This document shows, piece by piece, positions 55,870-64,000 of a stretch of 64,000 bases of DNA. Positions within the stretch are counted from its first letter, which is position 1. Every line of letters starts with the position of its first letter. Where the stretch lies: assembly GCA_943736015.1 (NCBI GenBank), contig OX031061.1, positions 12,471,290 to 12,535,289 on the forward strand, in the 5' to 3' direction. Under the pieces are notes generated by a model. It did not search any database and was not told the origin of the DNA. It worked only from the letters and a program-made list of their open reading frames with translations. The translations under genes and the position numbers were made by a program. Source of the stretch: Tridacna crocea (taxonomy: Eukaryota > Mollusca > Bivalvia > Cardiida > Cardiidae).

Positions 55870-56700
55870 AAAACATTTTCAGTTTCGGTGTATTTGAATA
55901 GCATGGAATTACAAAAAAAAATGGCTGACGGTGTATAAACACTAACAATATTCGCACATACATGCTCATATGCTAAAACCTATGAAAGGAAAAACAAAAT
56001 CAATAAAATTGCACACTGTCTTATTGACATGCAATATCTATGGATATCTACTAACGTTAGTAGTATATTTTGTATACGTTCAAATTAGGTGATCTTTAAT
56101 CATCGTGACTCCTTTTTCATTTTCGTTTTATCTGAGAAGTTGAAAGAAAAATCATAGTATAATTTCTGATATTCAGCTGATTAACTGGTTGCTGGTTAAC
56201 AGAAAACGTAGAAATAGTGAAGAAGATTTAATGAAAAATTGATATCCAAGAAATACATCTCTCTTTAAAAAAATAGCAGGCGTAAATTTGCCTGCGAATA
56301 AATGTAGGTCTGTCAGGTTCCGTAAGATAACATGTTTGTATTTTTGTCCAATCGCAAATTTCTATTTATTCATCCGAATATTACATTAATTGTCGCACCA
56401 CTGCGAGATTGCTTCCGGGTCGTAGTATCAAAAGTAGTACTATGTGAAATTTGCAGTAGCACTTTTGTTGCACTATTACACGGAGCCGAGATGGCTTGGA
56501 GGTATATGATTTAGATTTGCTTGAAATTCGGGCAATGGAGGACCACCTAGATGTGTTTTTTATGGTGTACTGACAGGACTACTTTGTATTAGTGAAGGAA
56601 CAAAAACTTAGGGTCATGGCGGTGAATAGGTGTTCCTGAGAGGATAAAATTTACGGCGCCTGTGTTGGTTGGAAATAAGCGAAAAACGCAATCTGTTTAC
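55870..56700. other. Gene-poor stretch
   Basis: An ETS-like CTTCCGGG at about 56412 and ATGGCTTGGAG|GTATATG at 56492 could be a promoter and first exon, but no matching second exon in the right phase was found. Confidence 0.3.
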
Positions 56701-56732
56701 ATGTTGGGGTTTTTTTTTTCATTTCTTTGCAG

Positions 56733-56815
56733 GCATATGGTACTACTGTAGAAAAGAAATTTCTCGTTGTCACAATGAAATATTAGAAACTGTTAATTGC
56801 TCATATATCTTTTAA
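56733..56815 (+). CDS. Weak candidate last exon
   Basis: A strong acceptor (T10, then CATTTCTTTGCAG) is followed by two usable frames: phase 0 reads AYGTTVEKKFLVVTMKY and stops at 56786, and phase 1 reads IWYYCRKEISRCHNEILE and stops at 56815. An AATAAA follows at about 56833. The (AATTG)n tail at 56848 suggests instead that this could be the 3' end of a retroelement. Confidence 0.2.
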
Positions 56816-56844
56816 CCTGAAGATTTGAGCCAATAAAGTATTTT

Positions 56845-56882
56845 GAATTGAATTGAATTGAATTGAATTGAATTGAATTGGT
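56845..56882 (+). repeat. (AATTG)n tail
   Basis: Seven TTGAA units follow AATAAAGTATTTTGAATTG, a form common at 3' ends of retroelements. Confidence 0.75.
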
Positions 56883-57087
56883 AGTATTTTTCAGAGTAAG
56901 GAACAGACAAGCTATAATTTTGCCGTCAAGTAATATGCGAAGCTTCAAATATGGTCATATATTTTTTTTTTTTGTTCTTAATTAGGGAAAAATCACAGGT
57001 GTGACACCATTAAAAAGGAATTGGTCTAAACCCAGTACCTTCAACGACGAGGAAAAAAATCAGACTTCCTCGGGTTCTTTATTTCAC

Positions 57088-57265
57088 TCAGCCTGAGATC
57101 GCTACTGTCGTACTAAAACTCTTAAATTTTGCTATTTCAAAGGTATTTTTGTGAAAACATTTCTCCTTATCGGACAATCTAGATCAAGATCAGACTGCAC
57201 ATTCTGTGCGGTCTGATCTTGATCTTCAATGTCCGCAAAAGGTCAGTGAGTTACGCTGGTGAGAT
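57088..57265 (-). repeat. Family C MITE
   Basis: Hairpin GATCAGACTGCACATTCTGT; ends lost. The right side keeps GGTCAGTGAGTTACGCT. Confidence 0.65.
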
Positions 57266-57384
57266 CTCTAACGCGACTAGACCTGTGATGTAAACTGATA
57301 TGCATTGGCGTGAATCTGTCCAACATCAGTAACAACAGAACAAAGTACCATAACGGTGAATAGGTTCACTGTACGTATCAGGAC

Positions 57385-57535
57385 AATTGCTCCCCCCCCG
57401 GACAATTGCCCCCCCCCCCACCACCACCAGACTATTGCCCCCCGAGGACACTTCCTTGTCCTCGGGGGGCAATGGTCCGGGGTGGGGATTGTCCTCAGGA
57501 GGCAATAGTCCGGGGGGGGGGGGGGGGCAATCGTC
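57385..57535. repeat. C/G-run fold-back element
   Basis: Runs of 8-13 C or G alternate with GGACAATTG/CAATTGTCC-like words. GCCCCCCGAGGACA pairs with TGTCCTCGGGGGGC across 6 bp. Confidence 0.65.
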
Positions 57536-57550
57536 CTAGAATCCCACTGT

Positions 57551-57823
57551 ATATATGGCCTGCAAACACGTGATTCAAAGGAGCATTCAGACATTTGTGT
57601 GAACTGTTTTCTCGGCTCAGCCTTGACTCTTAGTATGAACTATATTCCGAAACGCACTTTCTGTTCCTATACAATTTTCTTGCGCAAGTCTAGCTTTACT
57701 GTAGCACAAAATCTAGCGTAGGCGTAAAGTGCCGTCCCGGATCCGACTGCGCTGTCAGATTTACACTTTATGCTTCACGCAAATGCTCGAATGGCCCTTG
57801 TCGCGGCTTGCAGGCCATATGTA
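57551..57823. repeat. Family E element, diverged
   Basis: ATATGGCCTGCAAACACG and CGGCTTGCAGGCCATAT form the outer repeats. Confidence 0.65.
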
Positions 57824-57919
57824 AAGGTTATCAATAGGTTTTCGCGTCTGTGACAACCACAAACGGACATCAAAGACAGGTCTGGCACCAATACGGGTCG
57901 CTGTCCAAGTAGCTCTTAT

Positions 57920-58012
57920 TTTCATATTAGCAGAATCCCGGTTGCGCATTCAGTAGCGTACAGGACTCAGAACAAGGAGTCGCTGGTTCAAAACCTCCGC
58001 TCGACCATTTTT
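57920..58012 (+). repeat. tRNA-like SINE head
   Basis: GTTGCGCATTCAGTAGCGTA and GCTGGTTCAAAACCTCCGCT resemble A and B boxes of a type II tRNA; no full cloverleaf. Confidence 0.45.
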
Positions 58013-58026
58013 TTTTCCATGGATTG

Positions 58027-58255
58027 ATCAACCCTTTCCCAAACAAGCCCAGGTTTTACGTGTCTGCAGTAAAAGCCTCTTGAAATTACTGTGGGAAAAG
58101 GAGAAATTGATCGTGACGAGCAATTTCTCTTTTTCCCACAGTGTTTTCTACCCATTTTGAGAACTTTCTGCCATTTTTCCCCAAATCTAAAATTGTCGTC
58201 TGCGATCTCTTTTGGTTTGGAAGAGTCCAAAATGTGTCGTTTGGGAAAGGGTTAA
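58027..58255 (-). repeat. Family A/B intermediate MITE
   Basis: Core GGAGAAATTGATCGTGACGA; ends CAACCCTTTCCC and GGGAAAGGGTTAA. Confidence 0.72.
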
Positions 58256-58329
58256 AGTCATTGTGACAGGATTCATTCGTATCTCACCGTTGCTAATTGC
58301 TTAGACGATATTTATGTGGGAAAATAGTA

Positions 58330-58554
58330 TAACCCTTTACGACACAATCCCGACTTTTAACGACCCTGAGAAACAAGCGTTCTGAAAACATAATGGAAAA
58401 AGGAGAAAATGCTGGTAACCTGCATTTTCTCCTTTTCCCACAATGTTTTCTTTCCTTTGCAAACCAAATTTTGAACTTCAAGTCACTTTTATTTTGTTGT
58501 CTGCAAATGCTTTCAACTGGGACCAGTCTAAAATTTTGTCGTTTGGTAAAGAGA
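58330..58554 (-). repeat. Family A MITE, full length
   Basis: TAACCCTTTACGACACAATC start; loop changed to GGTAACCTGC. Confidence 0.72.
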
Positions 58555-58667
58555 TACGTGGCTTTGAAGAACTTTGATCAATGAACTGGAAAAAAATACC
58601 CCGGGAAAGCATGGATAGATACACTGACTGCCGCGATATAACTGAAATAATTTTGAAAACATGTTAA

Positions 58668-58890
58668 CTAACTCTTTCCCAAACGGCAAACTTTGGACCG
58701 GACCAAATTGAAAACATTTTGCAGATGACAACAGTTGCTAAAAAGATGATTTTTCTTTATGATAGGGTAGAAAACATTGTGGGGAAAGGAGAAAATGCTG
58801 GTTACCAGCATTTTCTCCTTTTCCAACAATGTTTTCAAAATGCTTCTATTCCTGACCCGTAAAAACCAGGGATTGTTTAGGAAAAGGTTA
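58668..58890 (+). repeat. Family A MITE, full length
   Basis: Nearly the same as the copy at 44923 through hairpin and flanks. Confidence 0.75.
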
Positions 58891-58983
58891 AACAGCAATC
58901 AGTCGATCAGTCAATATAATAAAAAAATTCCATGTGTATTTATGCCTATATGTTTTGTTGTCCTAAACCAAGACCAGCTACAT

Positions 58984-59248
58984 TGGGCAGCAACACGCGA
59001 AAAGGGACATTCGGACATTTGCGTAAAGCGTCGTCTCGGATCAGCCTGCGCAGTCCGCGCAGGCTAATCCGAGACGACACTTTTCGAGTACATTAGATTT
59101 TGTGCAACAGTAGACTTGCGCAAAACAGAAAATTACATAAAAACGGAAAGTAGCGTCTCGGATTAGCCTGCGCTGACTGCGCAGGCTGATCCGAGACGAC
59201 ACTTTACGCAAATGTCCGAATGTCCCTTTTCGCGTGTTGCTGCCCATA
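58984..59248. repeat. Family E element, best-kept ends
   Basis: GGGCAGCAACACGCGAAAAG pairs perfectly with the right end; two inner palindromes of the GATYAGCCTGCGC type. Confidence 0.78.
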
Positions 59249-59559
59249 TAGGGTATATTTATATCTCAGTGACGTTTTTATTTCCGTCTTACTATACCCT
59301 TTGGGGGGGGGGGGGGGGGGAGTCCATGAACAAAGGTCAACATGCTGCTTAAGTTTTTAACCAGGTGAGACAATTTTAGACACTTGCTTATTGAAAGCAT
59401 TTGCAGACGACAAGCTGAATGTTTCTGGACCGATGGAATTTGCATTTCGGATCATTTATTCGTGCAACTTGGCTTTTTTATGATTGGCCATTTACCACGC
59501 ACAGCACTTGGTACAGTGGTATCGCATCTCGATCTAACTCCAAGTCCACAATCATAAGC

Positions 59560-59765
59560 TTTCTTCAGAGCTCAATATAAGAGGGAACGATGGTATTCTA
59601 ACACCATTATTCTTCTTCCAAACCCTACGTTGTTGGTACTCACTAGAATCCTCTCGATGAGACGATTCTAATGAGTACCCACAACATAGGGTTTAGTGGA
59701 GAATAATTAGTATGTTTAATTTTAAGATAAAAATCACACCCTCTATCTGGAGCTCTGCTTCTTGC
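59560..59765. repeat. Family M repeat with palindrome
   Basis: CCAAACCCTACGTTGTTGGT to CCACAACATAGGGTTTAGTG is a fold-back of about 45 bp per arm around CCTCTCGATGAGACG. Confidence 0.65.
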
Positions 59766-59774
59766 TCATGATCA

Positions 59775-59998
59775 TTAACCCTTTCCCGAACGACAAATTT
59801 TGGACTCTTCCAAAAAGAAAGAGTTTGCAGACGACAATGTTTTTATTTGGAGAAAATGGCAGAAAGTTCTCAAAAGGGAAGAAAACACTGTGGGAAAAGG
59901 AGAAATTGCTCGTTACGAGCAATTTCTCCTTTTCCCACAGTTCAAAAGACTTTTACTCCAGACACGTAAACACCAGGGCTTGTTTGGGAAAGGGTTAA
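59775..59998 (+). repeat. Family A/B intermediate MITE sharing its TTAA with the next element
   Basis: TTAACCCTTTCCCGAACGAC to GGGAAAGGGTTAA; the final TTAACC is also the start of the family B element that follows. Confidence 0.78.
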
Positions 59999-60222
59999 CC
60001 CTTTACCCTATTAGGCATTTCTATGGTATCTCTAATTGACCCTAAATAACAGCAAGGATGAAGCAGTTTCTTATGCGTATATGACACCTTTTGATAGCAT
60101 AGAAAACATTGTGACAAAAGGTGAAATTGCTCGTCACGAGCAATGCCACTTTTTGCCACAATGCGTTCAAGAGGCTCCTATGTGCAAGCAATGCGTAGAA
60201 ATGAGTATCTATGAAGTAAAGG
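59996..60222 (-). repeat. Family B MITE fused to a family A/B MITE
   Basis: It begins on the TTAACC that ends the preceding element and finishes GAAGTAAAGGGAA; hairpin core GAAATTGCTCGTCACGAGCA. Confidence 0.75.
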
Positions 60223-60414
60223 GAACTCGGAATTGTGTCACAAAAGGTAAACAAATTACGAAAGCTGGACTGTAAAACAGTGTGCCTTTTTTTCAAGTTC
60301 CTTTTACAAGCAGCTGTTACTTTTCTTATTGGTCTCACAGAACTAGATCTAGTTTTTGACTTTTTTTTTCAGTCTTACACTGCCTAAGGCAAAAAAAGTC
60401 CTTTTTGTGAAGTT

Positions 60415-60580
60415 ACGGACCAACTCGGAAAATGAGAAAATGCTGGTAGATCTAGCCAGTACTTTCTCCTTTTCCCACGTTGTTTTTTACATTACTACTA
60501 TGAAAGTCCAATCATTTAGCCACATTTTCATCGTCGTCTGCAAGTACTTTGAATTCGGACACGTGCAGAGTTTTGTCGCG
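60415..60580 (+). repeat. Decayed family A copy
   Basis: ATGAGAAAATGCTGGTAGA, TTTCTCCTTTTCCCACG, and CGTCGTCTGCAAGTAC; just upstream of the NRF-1-type site. Confidence 0.5.
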
Positions 60581-60643
60581 AAGCAGACGTACATCAATGC
60601 CGATCAACCGCCTCCGCGTTTGAAACAAATATACATATTATTC

Positions 60644-60655
60644 TGCGCATGCGCA
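60644..60655. promoter_or_regulatory. NRF-1-type palindrome
   Basis: TGCGCATGCGCA is a perfect 12-bp palindrome matching the NRF-1 consensus (GCGCATGCGC). It is followed within 10 bp by AATGGCGG, which resembles a YY1 site. Both are typical near transcription starts of animal housekeeping and mitochondrial genes, which fits the candidate exons downstream. Confidence 0.4.
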
Positions 60656-60662
60656 CGTAATG

Positions 60663-60758
60663 GCGGAAACCTGTTAAAAAAAATACCTCGAAGCACTTTC
60701 GTGTCAGATTTTGCTGGAATTGGAATAACCATTTATATCTTTAGTGTCTACATAGTGG
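60663..60758 (+). CDS. Candidate exon with one transmembrane segment
   Basis: An open frame ending at a phase 1 GTATGT donor reads LLKKIPRSTFVSDFAG, then IGITIYIFSVYIV: a basic stretch and one hydrophobic span, as in small mitochondrial or ER single-pass proteins. Joining to 61762 would give IVG-LLEDKHKQWLKK, a membrane span followed by a charged tail. The obvious ATG (60660, context GTAATGGCGG) is in another frame and stops after MAETC, so the start is unexplained. The 5' boundary given is approximate. Confidence 0.33.
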
Positions 60759-61068
60759 GTATGTTTTGAAATGATTTTGTCATAAGTTTTTCATTTTGTT
60801 GCATCTCGAACCATTTCGTTTAAAACCAAATAGTTTAAGTTGTGTACAAACGACTCCACGAAAGGTGTGGATTCAATTTTTGACCAGCCCACATATTTTG
60901 ACGCTGACAAGATATTATGACTCTCAGCTGTATTCTTCTCATGTAAATCTTGTCAAGATCAGGAAAGCAAATTCGATATTGGTATTTCTTAGTCACAAAA
61001 CTATCATCTCTTTAACTCGACCAGACGACGAAAACGTGGGCTAACTGAAAACATTTATCGAGGACAGT

Positions 61069-61294
61069 TTAACCCTTTCCCATACGACAAAGTTTAGACT
61101 CTTCCAATCTGAAAGATTTAGGCGACAACAATTTTAACTTTAACAACAATGGCAGAAAAATATCCAAACGGACAGAAAACGCTGTGGGAAAAGGAGAAAT
61201 TGCTCATTAAGAGCAGTTTCTCCTTTTTCCACAGTGTTTTCAGAAGACTTGTACTGCAGACATGAAAAACAAGGGCTTGTTTGGGAAAGGGTTA
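61069..61294 (+). repeat. Family A/B intermediate MITE
   Basis: Core GGAGAAATTGCTCATTAAGA; ends TTTAACCCTTTCCC and GGGAAAGGGTTAA. Confidence 0.72.
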
Positions 61295-61296
61295 AA

Positions 61297-61518
61297 ACTT
61301 CACCAAACCACAAAATTTTAGACCTGTCTAAATTGAAAGAAGACGACAAAATATTATGTGACTTGAGTAGTTAAATTTGTTTCGAAAAGAATAGAAAACA
61401 TTCAAACATTGTGGAAAAAAGGAGAAAATGCTGGTTACCAGCATTTTCTCCTGTTTCCACAATGTTTGCAAAAGGCTTCTCGGGTTGTTAAAAGTCTGGA
61501 TCATGTGGTAAAGAGTTC
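61297..61518 (+). repeat. Family A MITE adjacent to the previous copy
   Basis: CTTCACCAAACCACAAAAT start; intact hairpin; ends GGTAAAGAGTT. Confidence 0.7.
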
Positions 61519-61619
61519 ATCACCAAGCAACACTATTTTGAACAGGACATTTGAGCAGTCAAACATTGTTTTCTGCAAACGTTTATACTTCTGACAGTTC
61601 CAGACTTAAGTCATCTTGC

Positions 61620-61741
61620 AAAAGCTTAATAGCATAGAAAACACTGGAGGACAAGGAGAGAAATGCTGGTCACCAGCATTTTCTCCTCTTCCCACAATGT
61701 TTTCAAAGGGCTGCTTCCTCAGAGTTTTGTGGTAAAAGGTA
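61620..61741 (+). repeat. Family A MITE, partial
   Basis: GGACAAGGAGAGAAATGCTG and its return strand, ending TGTGGTAAAAGGTAA 20 bp before the small exon at 61762. Confidence 0.6.
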
Positions 61742-61761
61742 ATTTTTCTTTCTCTTATCAG

Positions 61762-61799
61762 GTCTTCTTGAAGACAAGCACAAGCAATGGCTGAAGAAG
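61762..61799 (+). CDS. Small internal exon, unknown gene
   Basis: A very good acceptor (TTTCTTTCTCTTATCAG) and a GTATGT donor bound 38 nt. Entering in phase 1 and leaving in phase 0 it encodes LLEDKHKQWLKK, a charged helix. It is framed by two A-family MITEs. It joins in phase to the possible exon ending at 60758. The next exon was not found. Confidence 0.5.
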
Positions 61800-61816
61800 G
61801 TATGTAAATGTATAAT

Positions 61817-61994
61817 TAACCCATTACGACACAATCCCTACTTTTTGCGACTGAGAAAGCATTTTCTCCTTTTCCCACAATGTTTTCTACCCTTCACAAA
61901 ACAAATTTCAAATTTTTAGTTACTTTTATTTTGTCATCTTCAAATGCTTTCGATTCAGACAAACATAAAATATTGTCATTTTGTAAAGAGTTAA
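61817..61994 (-). repeat. Family A MITE, one arm deleted
   Basis: TTAACCCATTACGACAC start, only the second hairpin arm kept. Confidence 0.65.
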
Positions 61995-61999
61995 AGCCA

Positions 62000-62205
62000 T
62001 GCCATAGGGGAAATTCTAAGATGTTGTGACCGACAGACTTGAAAAATTGTCCCAACATCAACTAGACTTGGCCCTTCAGAGCTCCAACCAAGCACTGGGG
62101 AAACTAAGGAATTATATGAATGTGGTGTAAGCTGTATAGCTGTGATATGGCTGAAATAATGTTGACAGCTGCATAAAACACACTTCAATCAATTCAATCC
62201 CATCA
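62000..62205 (+). repeat. SINE body or 3' tail
   Basis: GATATGGCTGAAATAATGTT and GCATAAAACACACTTCAATC resemble the right half of the SINE family at 9.8 and 52.4 kb. Confidence 0.4.
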
Positions 62206-62215
62206 TTTTCCCTTT

Positions 62216-62397
62216 TAACCCTTTACCAAACAACAAAATTTTAAAATCTTCCAAATTGAAAGCATTTGCAGATGACAAAAAGCAAGTTACTGAAAATAAG
62301 AAATTTGTTTCGTGAAGGGTAGAAACACTGTGGGAAAAGGAGAAATTGCTGGTTATCAGCATTTTCTCCTTTTTCTACAATTTTTCAGGATCATTAT
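62216..62397 (+). repeat. Family A MITE, right end lost
   Basis: TTAACCCTTTACCAAACAAC to TTTCAGGATC; its hairpin is followed by a second hairpin from another copy. Confidence 0.65.
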
Positions 62398-63040
62398 ATC
62401 ATTATGTTGTGAAGAGTAGAAAACATTGGGGGAAAAGGAGAAAATGCTGGTTACCAGCATTTTCTCCCTTTCCTACAATGTTTTCTTAAGGCTTCTTTCT
62501 TGGGGGCATCAAATGAATAGTGTTTTATGGCCCGTCGACAACTTAGGTCATATTGGGCGCACTTTCTTGGAAAACAATAATGCGAGGTGAAAATAACATA
62601 AATGTGCAACAACATAAAACAAACATGATAAATGAGGAATGGATGAAACACAAAATGATGCCCCTTTAGTTGCCTTTTACGACATGCATGCTGTCACTTT
62701 TGTTCCGCCAGATGAAATGGCAGATGTGACGATCGCGGGACTGCAGTGGTTTATTCTTATACCCCCGATTAAACCACACAGGGTCCCACTGGCCAACTTA
62801 TTCCCATTCCAAACTCTATTTACATCAAGAAAAAAAAATATAGGATTTGGAATAAGAACCACCCAGCCTGCTGCAATCCTACGAATTACGAGGAAAGCAG
62901 CCGTTTGTCTCTAACTTTAGTCGCCTTCTACGACATGCCATATAGAGAAAGGCTGAGGTCCTATTCTATAAAGTAAAACAACCCTGGGACCCCACGGGGA
63001 TGGGGGCATCAAAAGTAGAGATTGTGTGGTAATGGGTTAA
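62398..63040 (+). repeat. Family A MITE half-copy interrupted by about 490 bp
   Basis: The hairpin and TTGGGGGCATCAAA flank stop at about 62513 and TGGGGGCATCAAAAGTAGAG resumes at 63000 to GGTAATGGGTTAA. The insert contains TTGCCTTTTACGACATGC and TCGCCTTCTACGACATGC, a repeated retroelement-type end. Confidence 0.65.
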
Positions 63041-63189
63041 AAGGGTTTTAGCCACAAAATAATTCTCATATAAAAATGCTAACAGTAATAACTCTGTACT
63101 AGACAAGAAAAATTTGGACTTACCCAAATTTAATGCACTATCTTCTAAAGGACAGGTTAAATTATGTGTGGTCCAAATAATGTTACTTG

Positions 63190-63450
63190 TTACAGGAGAA
63201 CGCCCTTCATGCCACTGATACATTTATTCCATTTGTTGCCCAGTCCCTGTATTTCTGCTATGTTTTTTTTTTTGTTCCTTTGTTAGAGACTTTGTTCATA
63301 AGATAGGGGCTTGTATAGAATTGTCCATTGAACCATTAATTCCATTTGTTGTCCAAAAAGGTACATCTCTGCCTATTAGGCTTTGAGGTATCAATAAATG
63401 GTTATTAAAAGAGGGAGAGTGTTATGGGAGACCACTCTTTCATTCATAGC
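63190..63450 (+). repeat. Dispersed repeat with internal duplication
   Basis: ATTCCATTTGTTGCCCAGTC and ATTCCATTTGTTGTCCAAAA about 110 bp apart; GTTATGGGAGACCAC resembles GTTACGGGAGACCAC at 23696. Confidence 0.5.
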
Positions 63451-63461
63451 TTCATCCTGGT

Positions 63462-63686
63462 TTAACTCATTACCAAACGACAATATTTTAGGCTTGTTTA
63501 AATTGAAAGCATTTGCAGACGACAAAATAAAAGTGACTGAAAATTTGAAATTTGTTTTGTGAAGGCTAGAAAACTTGTTGGAAAAGGAGAAAATGCTGGT
63601 TACCAGCATTTTCTCCTTTTCCGACAATGTTTTCTAAAGGCTTCTTTCTCAGGGGCGTCAAAAGTAGGGATTGTGTGGTCATGGGT
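63462..63686 (+). repeat. Family A MITE
   Basis: TTTAACTCATTACCAAACGA to TGGTCATGGG; hairpin intact with paired AAGGAG/CTCCTT. Confidence 0.75.
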
Positions 63687-64000
63687 CAGGCCTCTGCCAA
63701 CCCTCAGAAAATGGGGAGAAGTGACTTCTCCCTAGTCTGAGAATGGGGAGAAGTTTTTCAAAATGAGGAGAAGTGGTCAGACTTTGGGAAGAAGTGGTCA
63801 GACTTTGGGTGGAAATCCAGACGGACATCAAAAAAAAATGTGGGCCGAAATTTAAAGGGAATTCACAACACCGTAACAATATAACAATTAATAAAATTGA
63901 AAATCATGTGAATCTAAATGGAATAAAATTATTTTATGATTTTTATCTTTTTCATGATCAGTATACTTATTCCTTTTGGAAACTACCCAAAACATATTTA

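Noticed and set aside
62639..62914. 91-codon frame starting MDETQNDAPL
   Set aside because: It lies in the insert of a split MITE and contains the CTTYTACGACATGC repeat twice; it is retroelement-type sequence.

Overview
This window reads as nuclear DNA of an invertebrate animal, most likely a mollusc and probably a bivalve. It is AT-rich and intron-containing, with very short protein-coding exons scattered through a dense carpet of short hairpin-forming (MITE-like) transposons, tRNA-derived SINEs and microsatellites. Species assignment is inference only. Nothing looks bacterial, viral or organellar, and there is no operon, CRISPR array or intact autonomous transposase.

Two multi-exon genes are well supported by splice sites and phase. 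(1) On the + strand, 46231-53286, five exons join in consistent phase (1-1, 1-0, 0-0, 0-1, 1-stop). They encode a secreted or surface mosaic protein: a six-cysteine ShKT domain, a ten-cysteine Ly6/uPAR (three-finger fold) domain split over three exons, a Thr-rich linker and a von Willebrand factor A domain with an intact MIDAS. The first signal-peptide exon was not found. The 3' end of this gene has been copied twice, each copy with a MITE, between 53.44 and 53.82 kb. (2) On the - strand, 38168-34840, three short exons join in phase 1 to give a secreted protein of about 111 residues: a signal peptide plus two related six-cysteine repeats, one per exon. A TATA box lies 77 bp upstream of the ATG. 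A third, apparently dead copy of the repeat lies in intron 1.

Single exons of other genes are visible: the first coding exon of a DRE-TIM metallolyase (HMG-CoA lyase / isopropylmalate synthase-like) protein at 5988-5682 (-); a likely first exon at 29539-29441 (-); a 38-nt exon at 61762-61799 (+) with a possible transmembrane exon upstream beside an NRF-1-type palindrome; and weaker first- or last-exon candidates near 1.3, 1.6, 8.0 and 56.7 kb.

The rest is mobile and repetitive DNA. Families A (about 50 copies), B (5) and C (about 11) start with TTAACCC and end with GGGTTAA, as expected for non-autonomous piggyBac-like elements with TTAA target sites. Families D to M are other short families, several with long terminal inverted repeats. 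Elements are often nested, and insertion boundaries can be read in several cases. Families C, E, F and G have different ends but share a similar central hairpin, and A and B keep their hairpin symmetry although the arm sequences differ. Hairpin conservation is the most unusual large-scale signal in the window.
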